Below, piece by piece: positions 44,225 to 53,018 of a stretch of 64,000 nucleotides of DNA. This DNA comes from Bradyrhizobium sp. CCGE-LA001 (lineage in GTDB: Bacteria > Pseudomonadota > Alphaproteobacteria > Rhizobiales > Xanthobacteraceae): contig NZ_CP013949.1 in the NCBI RefSeq assembly GCF_000296215.2, forward strand, positions 2,349,501 through 2,413,500. Reading direction: 5' to 3'. Positions within the stretch are counted from its first letter, which is position 1, and each line of letters starts with the position of its first letter. The position numbers and the translations under genes are program-made. Below the pieces are notes generated by a model, which did no database searches, was not told the DNA's origin, and saw nothing but the letters and a program-made list of their open reading frames with translations.

Positions 44225-44632
44225 ATGAAACTGACCCAGGGCTGCTTTTCGTTCCTGCCCGATCTGACCGACGACCAGATCACCAAGCAGGTGCAGTATT
44301 GCCTCGCCAATGGCTGGGCGGTGAACATCGAGTTCACCGACGATCCGCATCCCCGCAACACCTATTGGGAGATGTGGGGCCTGCCAATGTTCGATCTCCA
44401 GGATGCCGCCGGCGTGATGATGGAGCTCGCCGAATGCCGCAGGGTGTACGGCGACCGCTACATCCGCATCAGCGGCTTCGATTCCAGCCATGGCTGGGAG
44501 TCCGTGCGCATCTCCTTCCTCGTCAACCGTCCGCCTCAAGAAGCTGAGTTCGAGCTGGTGCGGCAGGAGGTGGGCGGCCGCGCCATCCGTTATACCACCG
44601 TGCGCAAGCCGGTCGCGTACGCCTCAACCTGA
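44225..44632 (+). CDS. cbbS: RuBisCO small subunit, red-type
   Basis: This 135-residue partner of the large subunit has the typical start MKLTQGCFSFLPDLTDDQI, then VQYCLANGWAVNIEFTDDPH, and a C-terminal extension (VRQEVGGRAIRYTTVRKPVA) that forms the beta-hairpin lining the channel in red-type enzymes. ATG 44225 has GAGGAG 9 nt upstream. It is followed by a strong terminator before cbbX. Confidence 0.95.
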   Translation: MKLTQGCFSFLPDLTDDQITKQVQYCLANGWAVNIEFTDDPHPRNTYWEMWGLPMFDLQDAAGVMMELAECRRVYGDRYIRISGFDSSHGWESVRISFLVNRPPQEAEFELVRQEVGGRAIRYTTVRKPVAYAST

Positions 44633-44685
44633 ATCGTTCTCCTCCGCGCGGAGCGCTCCCTGCTCCGTATCCTTGGCGGACCACT

Positions 44686-44716
44686 GCTTCGCCGCTCCCC
44701 GCGGCGAAGCCTTTTT
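44686..44716 (+). terminator. Intrinsic terminator inside the cbb operon, between cbbS and cbbX
   Basis: GCTTCGCCGC and GCGGCGAAGC make a perfect 10-bp GC-rich stem around TCCCC, followed at once by CTTTTT. This is a textbook rho-independent terminator. It ends 13 nt before the cbbX start codon in a 97-nt gap, so only read-through would reach cbbX and cbbE. Confidence 0.8.
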
Positions 44717-44729
44717 CTTCGAGGTGCCG

Positions 44730-45659
44730 ATGCTCGATGTTCCTCAATCGACGACCGAACATGGCGAGACCAGTTTCGATCTCCGCAAGGAGGCTGAGGC
44801 GGCCGGGATCACCGCCACGCTGCAACAACTCGAGCAGGAGCTGATCGGACTGAAGCCGGTCAAGAGCCGCGTGCGCCAGATCGCCTCGCTGCTGTTGATC
44901 GAACGCATCCGGCAGCGCGCGGGCCTCGCCTCCGCGCCGCCGACGCTGCACATGTCGTTCACCGGCAATCCCGGCACCGGCAAGACGACTGTCGCGTTGC
45001 GCATGGCAAAAATCCTGCACGGCCTTGGCTTCGTGCGGCGCGGGCAGGTCATCTCGGTGACGCGTGACGACCTGGTCGGTCAATATATCGGCCACACCGC
45101 GCCGAAGACCAAGGAGATATTGAAGAAGGCGATGGGCGGGGTGCTGTTCATCGATGAGGCCTATTATCTCCATCGCCCCGACAACGAGCGTGACTATGGC
45201 CAGGAGGCGATCGAGATCCTGCTCCAAGTGATGGAGAACCAGCGCGAGGATCTGGTCGTGATCCTCGCCGGCTATGGCGAGCGCATGACGAGCTTCTTCG
45301 CCTCCAATCCCGGCTTCCGGTCGCGCATCGCGCACCACATCGAATTCCCGGACTATGCCGAAGCCGAGCTGCTCGTCATTGCCGAGCTGATGCTGAAGGA
45401 GCGGGGCTATCGCTTCTCGGCAGCGGCTCGCGAGGCGTTCGAGAAGTACATCGCGCTGCGGCGGACCCAGCCGTTCTTCTCTAACGCCCGCTCGATCCGT
45501 AACGCGGTCGACCGCATCCGCCTGCGGCAGGCCGACCGCCTGGTGTCCGATCTTGACCGCATGCTCGATATCGCCGACCTCGAGACCATCGATCCCATAG
45601 ACGTTTTGGCGAGTCGTGTCTTCAGCGGCGGCGCCGACGCGCGGAGTGCAAAGCCATGA
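44730..45659 (+). CDS. cbbX: Red-type RuBisCO activase (AAA+)
   Basis: This 309-residue hexameric AAA+ ATPase frees inhibited RuBisCO by pulling the large-subunit C-terminus. Walker A is FTGNPGTGKTTVALRMAKIL near residue 76, Walker B GGVLFIDEAYYLHRP near 140, sensor regions ILAGYGERM and FRSRIAHHIEFPDY near 175-210. ATG 44730 with GAGGTG upstream is used; the open frame back to 44490 overlaps cbbS and is not real. It overlaps cbbE by 4 nt. Confidence 0.95.
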   Translation: MLDVPQSTTEHGETSFDLRKEAEAAGITATLQQLEQELIGLKPVKSRVRQIASLLLIERIRQRAGLASAPPTLHMSFTGNPGTGKTTVALRMAKILHGLGFVRRGQVISVTRDDLVGQYIGHTAPKTKEILKKAMGGVLFIDEAYYLHRPDNERDYGQEAIEILLQVMENQREDLVVILAGYGERMTSFFASNPGFRSRIAHHIEFPDYAEAELLVIAELMLKERGYRFSAAAREAFEKYIALRRTQPFFSNARSIRNAVDRIRLRQADRLVSDLDRMLDIADLETIDPIDVLASRVFSGGADARSAKP

Positions 45660-46393
45660 CGAAAGAGATCCTCATCGCACCCTCGATCCTGGCTGCGGAT
45701 TTCGCGCGGCTCGGCGAAGAGGTCGCGGCGATCGACGCGGCCGGCGCCGACTGGATCCATTGCGACGTCATGGACGGGCACTTCGTGCCGAACATCAGCT
45801 TCGGTGCCGACGTCATCAAGGCGATCCGTCCGCGGACGAAGAAGATATTCGACGTGCATCTGATGATCGCGCCGGCTGATCCCTATCTCGAAGCTTTCGC
45901 GAAGGCCGGGGCTGATGTCATCACCGTGCATGCCGAAGCCGGCCCGCATCTCGATCGCTCGCTCCAGGCGATCCGCACGCTCGGCAAGAAGGCCGGCGTG
46001 AGCTTGTGTCCCGCAACGCCGGAAAGCGCCATTGAATATGTGCTCGATCGTCTCGATCTCGTGCTGGTGATGACCGTCAATCCCGGCTTCGGCGGCCAAT
46101 CCTTCCTCGAGTCCCAGCTGGAGAAGATCGCGCGGATCAAAAGCATGATCGGCGCCCGGCCGATCCGGCTCGAAGTCGATGGCGGCATCACGCGCGACAA
46201 TGCCGCTGCTGTGGCCGCAGCGGGCGCCGATACGCTGGTGGCGGGTTCTGCCGTGTTTCGCGGCAAGAGCGGCGCCGAATACGCGGCCAATATCGCGGCC
46301 ATTCGCACCGCTGCCGAGGCCGGCCGGGTTCCGAAGTTGCAGGACAGTTCTGCACAGCGGATGCGCCTCAGCGACGGAGGCCGTATCCGGTAG
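45656..46393 (+). CDS. cbbE: Ribulose-phosphate 3-epimerase
   Basis: This 245-residue TIM barrel interconverts ribulose-5-phosphate and xylulose-5-phosphate. Motifs: APSILAADFARLGEEV (Ser near the active site), HCDVMDGHFVPN (metal His/Asp), FDVHLMIAPADPYLEAFAKA, MTVNPGFGGQSF, and RLEVDGGITRDNA (catalytic Asp). It ends the cbb cluster. A CGATCTATAGATCG palindrome follows at 46411-46424. Confidence 0.95.
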   Translation: MTKEILIAPSILAADFARLGEEVAAIDAAGADWIHCDVMDGHFVPNISFGADVIKAIRPRTKKIFDVHLMIAPADPYLEAFAKAGADVITVHAEAGPHLDRSLQAIRTLGKKAGVSLCPATPESAIEYVLDRLDLVLVMTVNPGFGGQSFLESQLEKIARIKSMIGARPIRLEVDGGITRDNAAAVAAAGADTLVAGSAVFRGKSGAEYAANIAAIRTAAEAGRVPKLQDSSAQRMRLSDGGRIR

Positions 46394-46626
46394 ACTACGG
46401 CAGGCGCAAGCGATCTATAGATCGACGCGCCGGTTGTCCCAAGGCGTGGCACTTTGTCCGGGCGTCTACGGGAGTTAGCGCGGAAAAATCAACAGGCCTT
46501 CAGGCGTGAGTAACCAACGAGTTGGGCACGAAGATTCGGTTAACCCTCGCGCAAGGCTGTGCGTCGCAGTCTGTGGTCCAGGAACGCGAGAGAGCGTGGG
46601 GATGCGGATCCAGTACATTGGCGGGC

Positions 46627-48510
46627 ATGAGGCACGCGGCGCGAGACGATGCTATGAGCATGCATCGCTTGTTTGCCGAGCAGCTTCGCTGCGCCACGGA
46701 CGCGGCTGGACAGGTCGACGTCGTCAGGCTGGGTGAGTTCGTCAGCGCTGCCTATGAGGCGAGCGATCGCGACCGCCAGCGGATGATCGAGGCACGCGCG
46801 CACACGCAGGGTGTGGTCGAGCGAGATCTGCTGCGGACTCAGGAGTTCCTCGATATCATCGTCGAAAACGTTCCGATCGCCGTCTTCGCGAAATGCGCGA
46901 AGAGTTCGCGCTACATCCTGCTCAACCGCGCCGGGGAAGACTATTACGGCATGCCGCGCGAACAGATGCTGGGCCGAACACCCGAGGAGATTTTCCCGGC
47001 CGAAGTCGCCCGCGTGGTCAATGAGCAGGATCGACGCGTTGTTGCCAGCGGCATGCCGATGTTCCTTGAGGAGCATCTGCTCGAAGTGGGCGTCAAAGGC
47101 CGTGGCTGTGTCGTCAATTCACGCAAGATGCTGATCAAGGATAGCGACGGGGAGCCGCAATATCTGGTCGGCGTCATCGAGGACGTCACCGAACGGATCG
47201 CGAGCCAGGCGCGGATCAGCCATCTCGCGCATCATGAAGTGCTGACCGACCTGCCGAACCGCAGCGCCTTCAACGCCGCGCTGGAGGAACGATTGGAGCG
47301 GGCGCAGGAGGCATCGACCAGCTTTGCCGTGCTCAGCCTCGACCTCGACCGCTTCAAGGAGGTCAACGACGTATTCGGTCACCCCGTCGGCGACATGCTG
47401 ATGCGGGCGGCGGCCGATCGCCTTGCCGCCGAAGCCGACGGCGCTTTCGTTGCGCGCGTCGGCGGTGATGAATTCATGATTCTGATGCCGGACGAGGTCA
47501 GCCGCGAGAACGTGCTGGCGCTCGCCGAGCGACTGGTCGAGACCGTCGGCAACGAGCTCGAGGTCGACGACTATCTCTCCCATGTCGGCCTCAGCGTCGG
47601 CATCGCATTCTATCCGGATGACGGCGTCAATGCCGCCACGCTGCTTGCCAACGCCGATTCCGCGCTCTATCGCGCCAAGCGCGAGGGCAGGGGCAGGGTT
47701 CGGTCCTTCGAATCCGAGATGGACCAGGAGCTGCGCGACCGCCGGCTGTTGCTGCACGATCTGCGGCGGGCGCTGGAGCAGAACGAGCTCCTCGTCTACT
47801 TCCAGCCGCAGGCGCGGATCGAGGGCGAGGTCATCGGCTTCGAGGCGCTGCTGCGCTGGAACCACCCGACGCGCGGCTTCGTGCCGCCCGACCAGTTCAT
47901 TCCGCTCGCCGAGGAAAACGGGTTGATCATCCAGATCGGCGAGTGGATCCTGCGCGAAGCGTGCCGCGAGGCGGCATCATGGCAAAGACCGTTGCAGGTC
48001 GCGGTCAATCTCTCTCCGGTCCAATTCCAGGCCGGCGATCTCGAAGGGTCGATCCAACGGATCCTGCTGGAAACGGGGCTCGCGCCGACGCGGCTCGAGG
48101 TCGAGATCACCGAGGGCGTGCTGATCGGTGATTTCAACGGCGCACTTGATCTGCTGCGACGGCTCAAGGCGCTGGGCATCCGCATCGCGATGGACGATTT
48201 CGGCACCGGCTATTCTTCGCTGTCCTATCTCCAGTCGTTCCCGTTCGACAAGATCAAGATCGATCGCAGCTTCATCTCCAATCTCGAAGCGACGCCGCAA
48301 TCGGGCGAGATCGTTCGTGCAGTCCTGAGCCTCGCGCGCGCCTTGAATATCCCCGTCATTGCCGAAGGTGTGGAGACGGAGGCGCAGCGTGCCTTCCTGA
48401 CGCGCGAGGCCTGCGAGGAAATGCAGGGCCATCTGGTCGGCCGGCCGGATCTGATCGAGCGCTATCTCGACCTCGTCGGCGTGACCGTCGAGCGCCGCCT
48501 CTCCGCTTAG
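46627..48510 (+). CDS. PAS-GGDEF-EAL c-di-GMP turnover protein
   Basis: This protein of about 627 residues has a PAS domain (about 75-190; FLDIIVENVPIAVFAKCAKS), a diguanylate cyclase with intact RVGGDEFMILM near 277, and an EAL phosphodiesterase with GFEALLRWNHP, VNLSPVQF, VEITEGVL, MDDFGTGYSSL, KIDRSF and AEGVETEAQ all present. Both activities could be functional; which dominates is unknown. The PAS domain suggests control by a small ligand or redox state. Start uncertain among ATG 46627, 46654 and 46660; the frame also opens at 46522. No transmembrane segment is seen. Confidence 0.9.
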   Translation: MRHAARDDAMSMHRLFAEQLRCATDAAGQVDVVRLGEFVSAAYEASDRDRQRMIEARAHTQGVVERDLLRTQEFLDIIVENVPIAVFAKCAKSSRYILLNRAGEDYYGMPREQMLGRTPEEIFPAEVARVVNEQDRRVVASGMPMFLEEHLLEVGVKGRGCVVNSRKMLIKDSDGEPQYLVGVIEDVTERIASQARISHLAHHEVLTDLPNRSAFNAALEERLERAQEASTSFAVLSLDLDRFKEVNDVFGHPVGDMLMRAAADRLAAEADGAFVARVGGDEFMILMPDEVSRENVLALAERLVETVGNELEVDDYLSHVGLSVGIAFYPDDGVNAATLLANADSALYRAKREGRGRVRSFESEMDQELRDRRLLLHDLRRALEQNELLVYFQPQARIEGEVIGFEALLRWNHPTRGFVPPDQFIPLAEENGLIIQIGEWILREACREAASWQRPLQVAVNLSPVQFQAGDLEGSIQRILLETGLAPTRLEVEITEGVLIGDFNGALDLLRRLKALGIRIAMDDFGTGYSSLSYLQSFPFDKIKIDRSFISNLEATPQSGEIVRAVLSLARALNIPVIAEGVETEAQRAFLTREACEEMQGHLVGRPDLIERYLDLVGVTVERRLSA

Positions 48511-48693
48511 GTCGGGCAGGCAGCGGCGGGAATTTGGAAGCGAGAGAGCCGTCGACTGGAACTTTGGCTTGTCCCGGCACTTCCTGGAATCGACGGAGTT
48601 CGGGCGTGCGGCGCGCAGCAAAACTTTTGCATGGCCGCCATCGGCCTGACGCAAATCTGAGCAATAAGCCCCGTGAATGCGAGGGAGGGTCTC

Positions 48694-48906
48694 ATGGAGA
48701 ACGTACGTCGCTACCGCGCGCTGGCGTCCCTCTGTCGTCAGCAAGCGGCCTATCGCCCGCTCCAGAACTGGGAGCTCCTCGGCCAGGCCGAACATTTCGA
48801 ATATCTCGCGGAAGTCGAGCTCAAGGCGCATTTCGACGCGTGCAATGCACAAGGCGACGAGAGCGCCGCTGACGCCGAGGCATGGGAAAGGCCGGCCGCG
48901 GCGTAA
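48694..48906 (+). CDS. Small hypothetical protein, paralogue of 33275-33484
   Basis: This 70-residue protein starts at ATG 48694 with GAGGGAGGG 4 nt upstream. MENVRRYRALASLCRQQAAY followed by RPLQNWELLGQAEHFE aligns with the protein at 33275-33484 without gaps through the core. It is soluble, helical and acidic at the C-terminus. Function unknown. Confidence 0.7.
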   Translation: MENVRRYRALASLCRQQAAYRPLQNWELLGQAEHFEYLAEVELKAHFDACNAQGDESAADAEAWERPAAA

Positions 48907-49174
48907 CGCGCGTCGGGCCAGCTCAGCTCAATGGCATCACGATCTGGTAGCGGGCCTAGAACGGGGCGTCGCGGGCGGGCGCGCGGGCAGCGAGACGGCT
49001 GACTTCACTGCATGAAGGATCCGCGTCGAGCCGCGTCGAATGCCGCGGCAAGTTTCGTCGCCGCGCCCCGCCTTCAATTCTTTGCCAAGATTTAATCGCG
49101 GGGACGGGACGCCGTAAGGTGCCAACGCCCATGTTGCGTGCAAGGCGACACCTGCTCAACATGGACATTTCGAC

Positions 49175-50719
49175 ATGAACGATCGCGTCAATTCCGACAT
49201 TCCCACAACCCGCAAGATCTTGAGGCCGCGCCGGCTGGCGCTGCTCGGCACCGTGGCCGCGCTAGGCGTGGCCGTGCTCGCGGCCGCGCCCGGCACCTCG
49301 CCGTTCGGCGTGACCTCCTTCGTCGCGCCGGCCCAGGCCGCCGAGACGGCCGGGACCCCGCCAGGCTTCGGCGATCTCGTGGCCAGGGTCAAACCCGCCG
49401 TCATCTCGGTGCGGGTCAGGATCGACCGGGACAACGACAAGAGCGCGATGCTGCAACAGAACCGGATGGATTCGGACGAGGACTCGCCGTTCGACCAGTT
49501 CTCCCGCCAGTTCGGCTTCCGCTTCCCGGGCGGCATGAACGGCATGCCGCGCCAGCGCCACCAGATGATCACGGGTGAAGGCTCGGGCTTCTTCATCTCG
49601 GCCGATGGCTATGCCGTCACCAACAACCACGTGGTCGATCACGCCGAATCCGTGCAGGTGACCATGGACGACGGCACCACCTACAAGGCCAAGGTCGTCG
49701 GCACCGATCCGAAGACCGATCTTGCGCTGATCAAGGTCGACGGCAAGAAGGATTTTCCGTTCGTCAAATTCTCCGACCAGAAGCCGCGCATCGGCGATTG
49801 GGTCGTCGCCGTCGGCAATCCCTTCGGCCTCGGCGGCACCGTGACCGCAGGTATCGTCTCGGCCAGCGGCCGCGACATCGGCAATGGTCCCTATGACGAC
49901 TTCATCCAGATCGACGCGCCGATCAACAAGGGCAATTCCGGCGGTCCGGCCTTCGACATGAACGGCAACGTGATCGGTGTGAATACCGCGATCTTCTCGC
50001 CCTCCGGCGGTTCGGTCGGCATCGGCTTCGACATTCCGGCTACGACTGCGAAACTCGTGGTGGCGCAGCTGAAGGACAAGGGGGCGGTCACCCGCGGCTG
50101 GCTTGGCGTGCAGGTGCAGCCCGTGACGTCCGATATCGCCGACAGCCTCGGCCTGAAGGAGGCACGCGGCGCGATCGTCGACAATCCGCAAGCCGACAGT
50201 CCGGCGGCGAAGGCGGGTATCGAGGCGGGCGACGTCATCACCGCGGTCAACGGCACCGCGATCAAGGATTCCCGCGATCTCGCCCGCACCATCGCCACGC
50301 TGGCGCCCGGCAGCGCGGTCAAGCTCGACGTCATCCACAAGGGCGAGAGCAAGACGGTGACGCTGGAGCTCGGCGAGCTGCCGAACGAACGGCAGGCTCA
50401 GGGAAAAGGTCGGGATAGCGACAAGGTGCAGCCTGACACCGGCACGCCGCGTCTCGGGCTCGGTCTGGCGCCGGCCGGCGAGGTTCAGGGCGCCGGACAG
50501 AAGGGCGTCGTCGTCACCGAGGTCGATCCGGAAGGGCCGGCGGCGCAGCGAGGCATCCAGACAGGCGACGTCATCCTCAATGTCGGCGGCAAGGCCGTCA
50601 GCAATGTCGGCGAGGTTCGTTCGGAGCTGGCTCAGGCCAAATCGTCCGGCAAGCGCAGCGTGCTGTTGCAGGTCAAAAGCGCGGATGCGACCCGGTTCGT
50701 CGCGGTCTCACTCGCGTAG
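49175..50719 (+). CDS. degP: DegP/HtrA-type periplasmic serine protease
   Basis: This 514-residue envelope protease/chaperone has an N-terminal hydrophobic export signal (about 22-40) ending near AQAAE. The trypsin-like domain has His in YAVTNNHVVD (about 151), Asp in KTDLALIKVD (about 182) and Ser in NKGNSGGPAFD (about 255). Two PDZ domains follow (GWLGVQVQPV from about 308; GVVVTEVDPEGPAAQRGI from about 445). A Gly/Met-rich loop (FPGGMNGMPRQRHQ) near 115-128 is the LA-type insert. It is monocistronic, ending in a strong terminator. Confidence 0.93.
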   Translation: MNDRVNSDIPTTRKILRPRRLALLGTVAALGVAVLAAAPGTSPFGVTSFVAPAQAAETAGTPPGFGDLVARVKPAVISVRVRIDRDNDKSAMLQQNRMDSDEDSPFDQFSRQFGFRFPGGMNGMPRQRHQMITGEGSGFFISADGYAVTNNHVVDHAESVQVTMDDGTTYKAKVVGTDPKTDLALIKVDGKKDFPFVKFSDQKPRIGDWVVAVGNPFGLGGTVTAGIVSASGRDIGNGPYDDFIQIDAPINKGNSGGPAFDMNGNVIGVNTAIFSPSGGSVGIGFDIPATTAKLVVAQLKDKGAVTRGWLGVQVQPVTSDIADSLGLKEARGAIVDNPQADSPAAKAGIEAGDVITAVNGTAIKDSRDLARTIATLAPGSAVKLDVIHKGESKTVTLELGELPNERQAQGKGRDSDKVQPDTGTPRLGLGLAPAGEVQGAGQKGVVVTEVDPEGPAAQRGIQTGDVILNVGGKAVSNVGEVRSELAQAKSSGKRSVLLQVKSADATRFVAVSLA

Positions 50720-50747
50720 AGACGCAGCTTCATCGGTACTCATACAA

Positions 50748-50771
50748 AAAGGCGGCCCTCGGGCCGCCTTT
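50748..50771. terminator. Strong bidirectional terminator after degP
   Basis: AAAGGCGGCC and GGCCGCCTTT form a 10-bp stem with a 4-nt loop (CTCG), with an A-tract before and TTT after. It can work on either strand. Confidence 0.8.
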
Positions 50772-50992
50772 CCTGTGTGCGATCGAGATCACGTTGGCGA
50801 TAACATTCTCGTTAACGGCAGCGAGGATGACCCGGTTCGTCCGAAAAAGCCGTGTTCGCCGCTCACAGTTTCGAGCAGCACCCGTGTGCCCTGCGGCAAT
50901 GTCGCCGCGGAGGCGGGTCGCAAGCGTGGAACTTCGAACCGTCCCGCCGCTTTGTGGAACTGGCCGGTGGTTCGCATTTGATCGGTGCCGAC

Positions 50993-51355
50993 ATGGATCG
51001 ATTGAAGCTCTCGCTGATGACGGCGCTGTTGGTGGCGTCGTTCGTGCTGCCGACTGCAAGCGCCCTCGGGCGCGATGACGGCCGCTATGCGAACTCTCCC
51101 CTGAAGCCCTGGTTCGACAGCTTGCGCAGCCATCTCGGTCCGTGCTGCTCGGATGCGGACGGCTTTGCCGTTGCCGATCCCGACTGGGAATCGCGCGACG
51201 GACATTACCGCGTCAGGCTGGATGGGCAGTGGATCGACGTGCCGGATGAAGCCGTCATCACCGAGCCGAACCGCGCCGGCCGCACCATGGTGTGGCCGGT
51301 GAAGACTGCGTTCGGGATTTCGATCCGCTGCTTCATGCCGGGCAGCATGATCTGA
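50993..51355 (+). CDS. Small exported hypothetical protein with conserved cysteines
   Basis: This 120-residue protein has a clear signal peptide (MDRLKLSLMTALLVASFVLP, cleavage near TASA). The mature part contains HLGPCCSDADGFAVADPDWE, YRVRLDGQWIDVPDEAVITE and IRCFMPGSMI. The Cys pair and C-terminal Cys suggest disulphides in the periplasm. I recall homologues in Bradyrhizobium with no known role. The frame opens at 50852, but ATG 50993 matches the signal peptide. It is convergent with the Lys-rich gene, 6 nt apart. Confidence 0.7.
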   Translation: MDRLKLSLMTALLVASFVLPTASALGRDDGRYANSPLKPWFDSLRSHLGPCCSDADGFAVADPDWESRDGHYRVRLDGQWIDVPDEAVITEPNRAGRTMVWPVKTAFGISIRCFMPGSMI

Positions 51356-51361
51356 CCGAAG

Positions 51362-51664
51362 TCAGCGCGAGCGCTTGGCGGACTTCCGCTTCGACGTCTT
51401 CCTGGAAGATTTCTTGCTCTTGGAAGATTTCTTGGCTGTCTTCTTCTTGGACGTCTTCCGCTTGGACGCCTTCTTCGGGACCTTCTTGCCCTTCTTGCGG
51501 GCCTTCGACAGTCCGATCGCGATCGCCTGCTTGCGGCTCTTCACGCGACCGCCGCGACCGCCACGCCCGCTCTTCGCGGTCCCCTTCTTGTAGCGCCGCA
51601 TCTCGCTTTCGACGTCGCTGCCGGAGCTGCGTGAGTAGCGGCGCTTCTTTGCCTTGCGTGCCAT
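51362..51664 (-). CDS. Lys/Arg/Ser-rich histone H1-like small protein (DUF6496-type)
   Basis: This 100-residue, extremely basic protein starts at ATG 51664 with AGGGAG upstream. RKQAIAIGLSKARKKGKKVP (about 45-65) is the recognisable core; the last 40 residues are nearly all Lys, Ser, Arg and Thr (KRKTSKKKTAKKSSKSKKSS), like eukaryotic H1 tails and bacterial HU-like extensions. It probably binds DNA or polyphosphate non-specifically. The function is inferred from composition. Confidence 0.7.
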   Translation of the reverse strand: MARKAKKRRYSRSSGSDVESEMRRYKKGTAKSGRGGRGGRVKSRKQAIAIGLSKARKKGKKVPKKASKRKTSKKKTAKKSSKSKKSSRKTSKRKSAKRSR

Positions 51665-51754
51665 GCCTGTTCTCCCTTGGCCGGGGGAGAACCGTTCCAC
51701 ACAGGCATGGTTCCGAAGTCAGGCGAGTAACGGGACGGCTGGGCGGGCAGCCGC

Positions 51755-51949
51755 CTAGAACGAATTCGCCAGCTCGATCTCGGCTTCCAGCACCTCGATG
51801 CGCCGCGCAGCCTCGGCTGAGGACAGATCGCGTGCATATTGTGCCGGCTGATACGCCTCTTCGCTGAGCCGCTTCAATCTCAGCCCCTGCGCCCGGGTCA
51901 TCTGCTCGCTCAGGAAAACCCTGGCGTTATATTTGGCCTGAACCTGCAT
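51755..51949 (-). CDS. DUF3072-like small protein
   Basis: This 64-residue protein has a strong ribosome-binding site (GGAGGAG) 4 nt before ATG 51949. SEQMTRAQGLRLKRLSEEAY and LSSAEAARRIEVLEAEIELA match the short DUF3072 pattern. It is helical and soluble. Divergent from the gene at 52012. Function unknown. Confidence 0.7.
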   Translation of the reverse strand: MQVQAKYNARVFLSEQMTRAQGLRLKRLSEEAYQPAQYARDLSSAEAARRIEVLEAEIELANSF

Positions 51950-52011
51950 GTCGCTCCTCCGTTCTGGAAATCGTGACTTGACTATATGTTCTTATTTTGT
52001 TCTAACAAGCC

Positions 52012-52284
52012 ATGGACAACAGAATTAATGAAATTCGACGTAAAATCAGCGCCTTGAGGCTGGAGATGGCCGATGTCGAGGCGTCCGTGCGCGACCTTGT
52101 CAATCGAGACTGCGACTGCACCGAACAGGCCCTGGCTCAGATCGATCTGCGCCGGAAAATCAATCTGCTCATCGACGAATGGAAGGCGGCCGGGGGCCGC
52201 GATGTCCTGCCTGACGTTCGCGGCCGGACGCGTCTCCAGGCGGTGACGAAGGACAAGCCGGCGAGCCTATTGGCGCGCCGCTGA
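52012..52284 (+). CDS. Small coiled-coil hypothetical protein
   Basis: This 90-residue protein has an N-terminal coiled-coil (NEIRRKISALRLEMADVEAS) and a C-D-C-T sequence near residue 36. It is divergent from the DUF3072-like gene with a 62-bp AT-rich gap (TTGACT ... TATGTT) that looks like a promoter. It may be co-transcribed with the short gene that follows 15 nt downstream. Confidence 0.6.
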   Translation: MDNRINEIRRKISALRLEMADVEASVRDLVNRDCDCTEQALAQIDLRRKINLLIDEWKAAGGRDVLPDVRGRTRLQAVTKDKPASLLARR

Positions 52285-52299
52285 GACATTGAGGGTCGC

Positions 52300-52473
52300 G
52301 TGGAGGAAGACCCGGACGACTACCGGATGCTGAAATTGCGCGCTGAGATTCTCGAACTGGGTTCTGCCATCCGGCAATTGCAGCGCGAGGGCCTCGATGA
52401 TGCTGGGGCCCAGCTCCTCATCGCGCGTAAGCGGGCGCAGCTCGATCGTCTCGCAAAAGGCACGCGGCCTTAA
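52300..52473 (+). CDS. Very small hypothetical helical protein
   Basis: A GTG at 52300 with GAGGG 4 nt upstream opens 57 codons ending TAA 52471-52473: VEEDPDDYRMLKLRAEILEL, then LQREGLDDAGAQLLIARKRA. In-frame ATG 52327 is an alternative. It is amphipathic and Arg/Glu-rich like its upstream neighbour, 15 nt away. Function unknown. Confidence 0.5.
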   Translation: MEEDPDDYRMLKLRAEILELGSAIRQLQREGLDDAGAQLLIARKRAQLDRLAKGTRP

Positions 52474-52629
52474 CATCACTGACATCCGAAGCAGCTAAGG
52501 CGTGCGCGCATCGAGGAGTTGAAGCAGGCCATCTGTGATGCGCTGATCAGCGCGCGGACCATGTGGCGCGGGAGCGCGACGAGGTCGCGATGAATCGTGA
52601 TCGTGCGATACTGAAGAGGCCTCACGTGA

Positions 52630-52654
52630 AAGTCCCGCGCAGAGCGCGGGACTT
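52630..52654. terminator. Strong bidirectional hairpin between convergent genes
   Basis: AAGTCCCGCGC and GCGCGGGACTT pair perfectly over 11 bp around AGA. It lies between the plus-strand small genes and the minus-strand small secreted protein. Confidence 0.7.
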
Positions 52655-52677
52655 CTGATCGTCTTATTACGCTGGGC

Positions 52678-52923
52678 TCACTTGCTGTTGCTCATGCCAC
52701 CTTTGTTGTTGGTCATGGTGCCGCCCTGGTCCGAGCCCGGACCAGAGCCGCCCTGACCGGAGGGATCGGCGCCCTTGGACGTCTTGGTGTTGGTGCCGGT
52801 GGTCTGCGACGATGACATCGCAGATCCATGTTTTGCCTTGTGCGACTTCGCCTGCGCGGCGAACGGCGATACGGCAAGGCCGGTTGCCAACATCACGGCG
52901 AGAGCGAGCTTGGTCGTCTTCAT
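52678..52923 (-). CDS. Small secreted Ser/Gly/Thr-rich protein
   Basis: This 81-residue protein has a good signal peptide (MKTTKLALAVMLATGLAVSP, cleavage near AQA) and AGGGAG 8 nt before ATG 52923. The mature part is low-complexity and hydrophilic (KSHKAKHGSAMSSSQTTGTN, then GQGGSGPGSDQGGTM). It resembles the other small exported low-complexity proteins in this part of the window, for example 61699-61989. Function unknown. Confidence 0.7.
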   Translation of the reverse strand: MKTTKLALAVMLATGLAVSPFAAQAKSHKAKHGSAMSSSQTTGTNTKTSKGADPSGQGGSGPGSDQGGTMTNNKGGMSNSK

Positions 52924-53018
52924 GTAAGGGAACTCCCTGAGTTAAATTGACGCAGGCGGCCAACTGCGCTTCGTCGCGGGAGTTCCCGACGAAGCCATCG
53001 TCAAGCGTCACAGATGCT

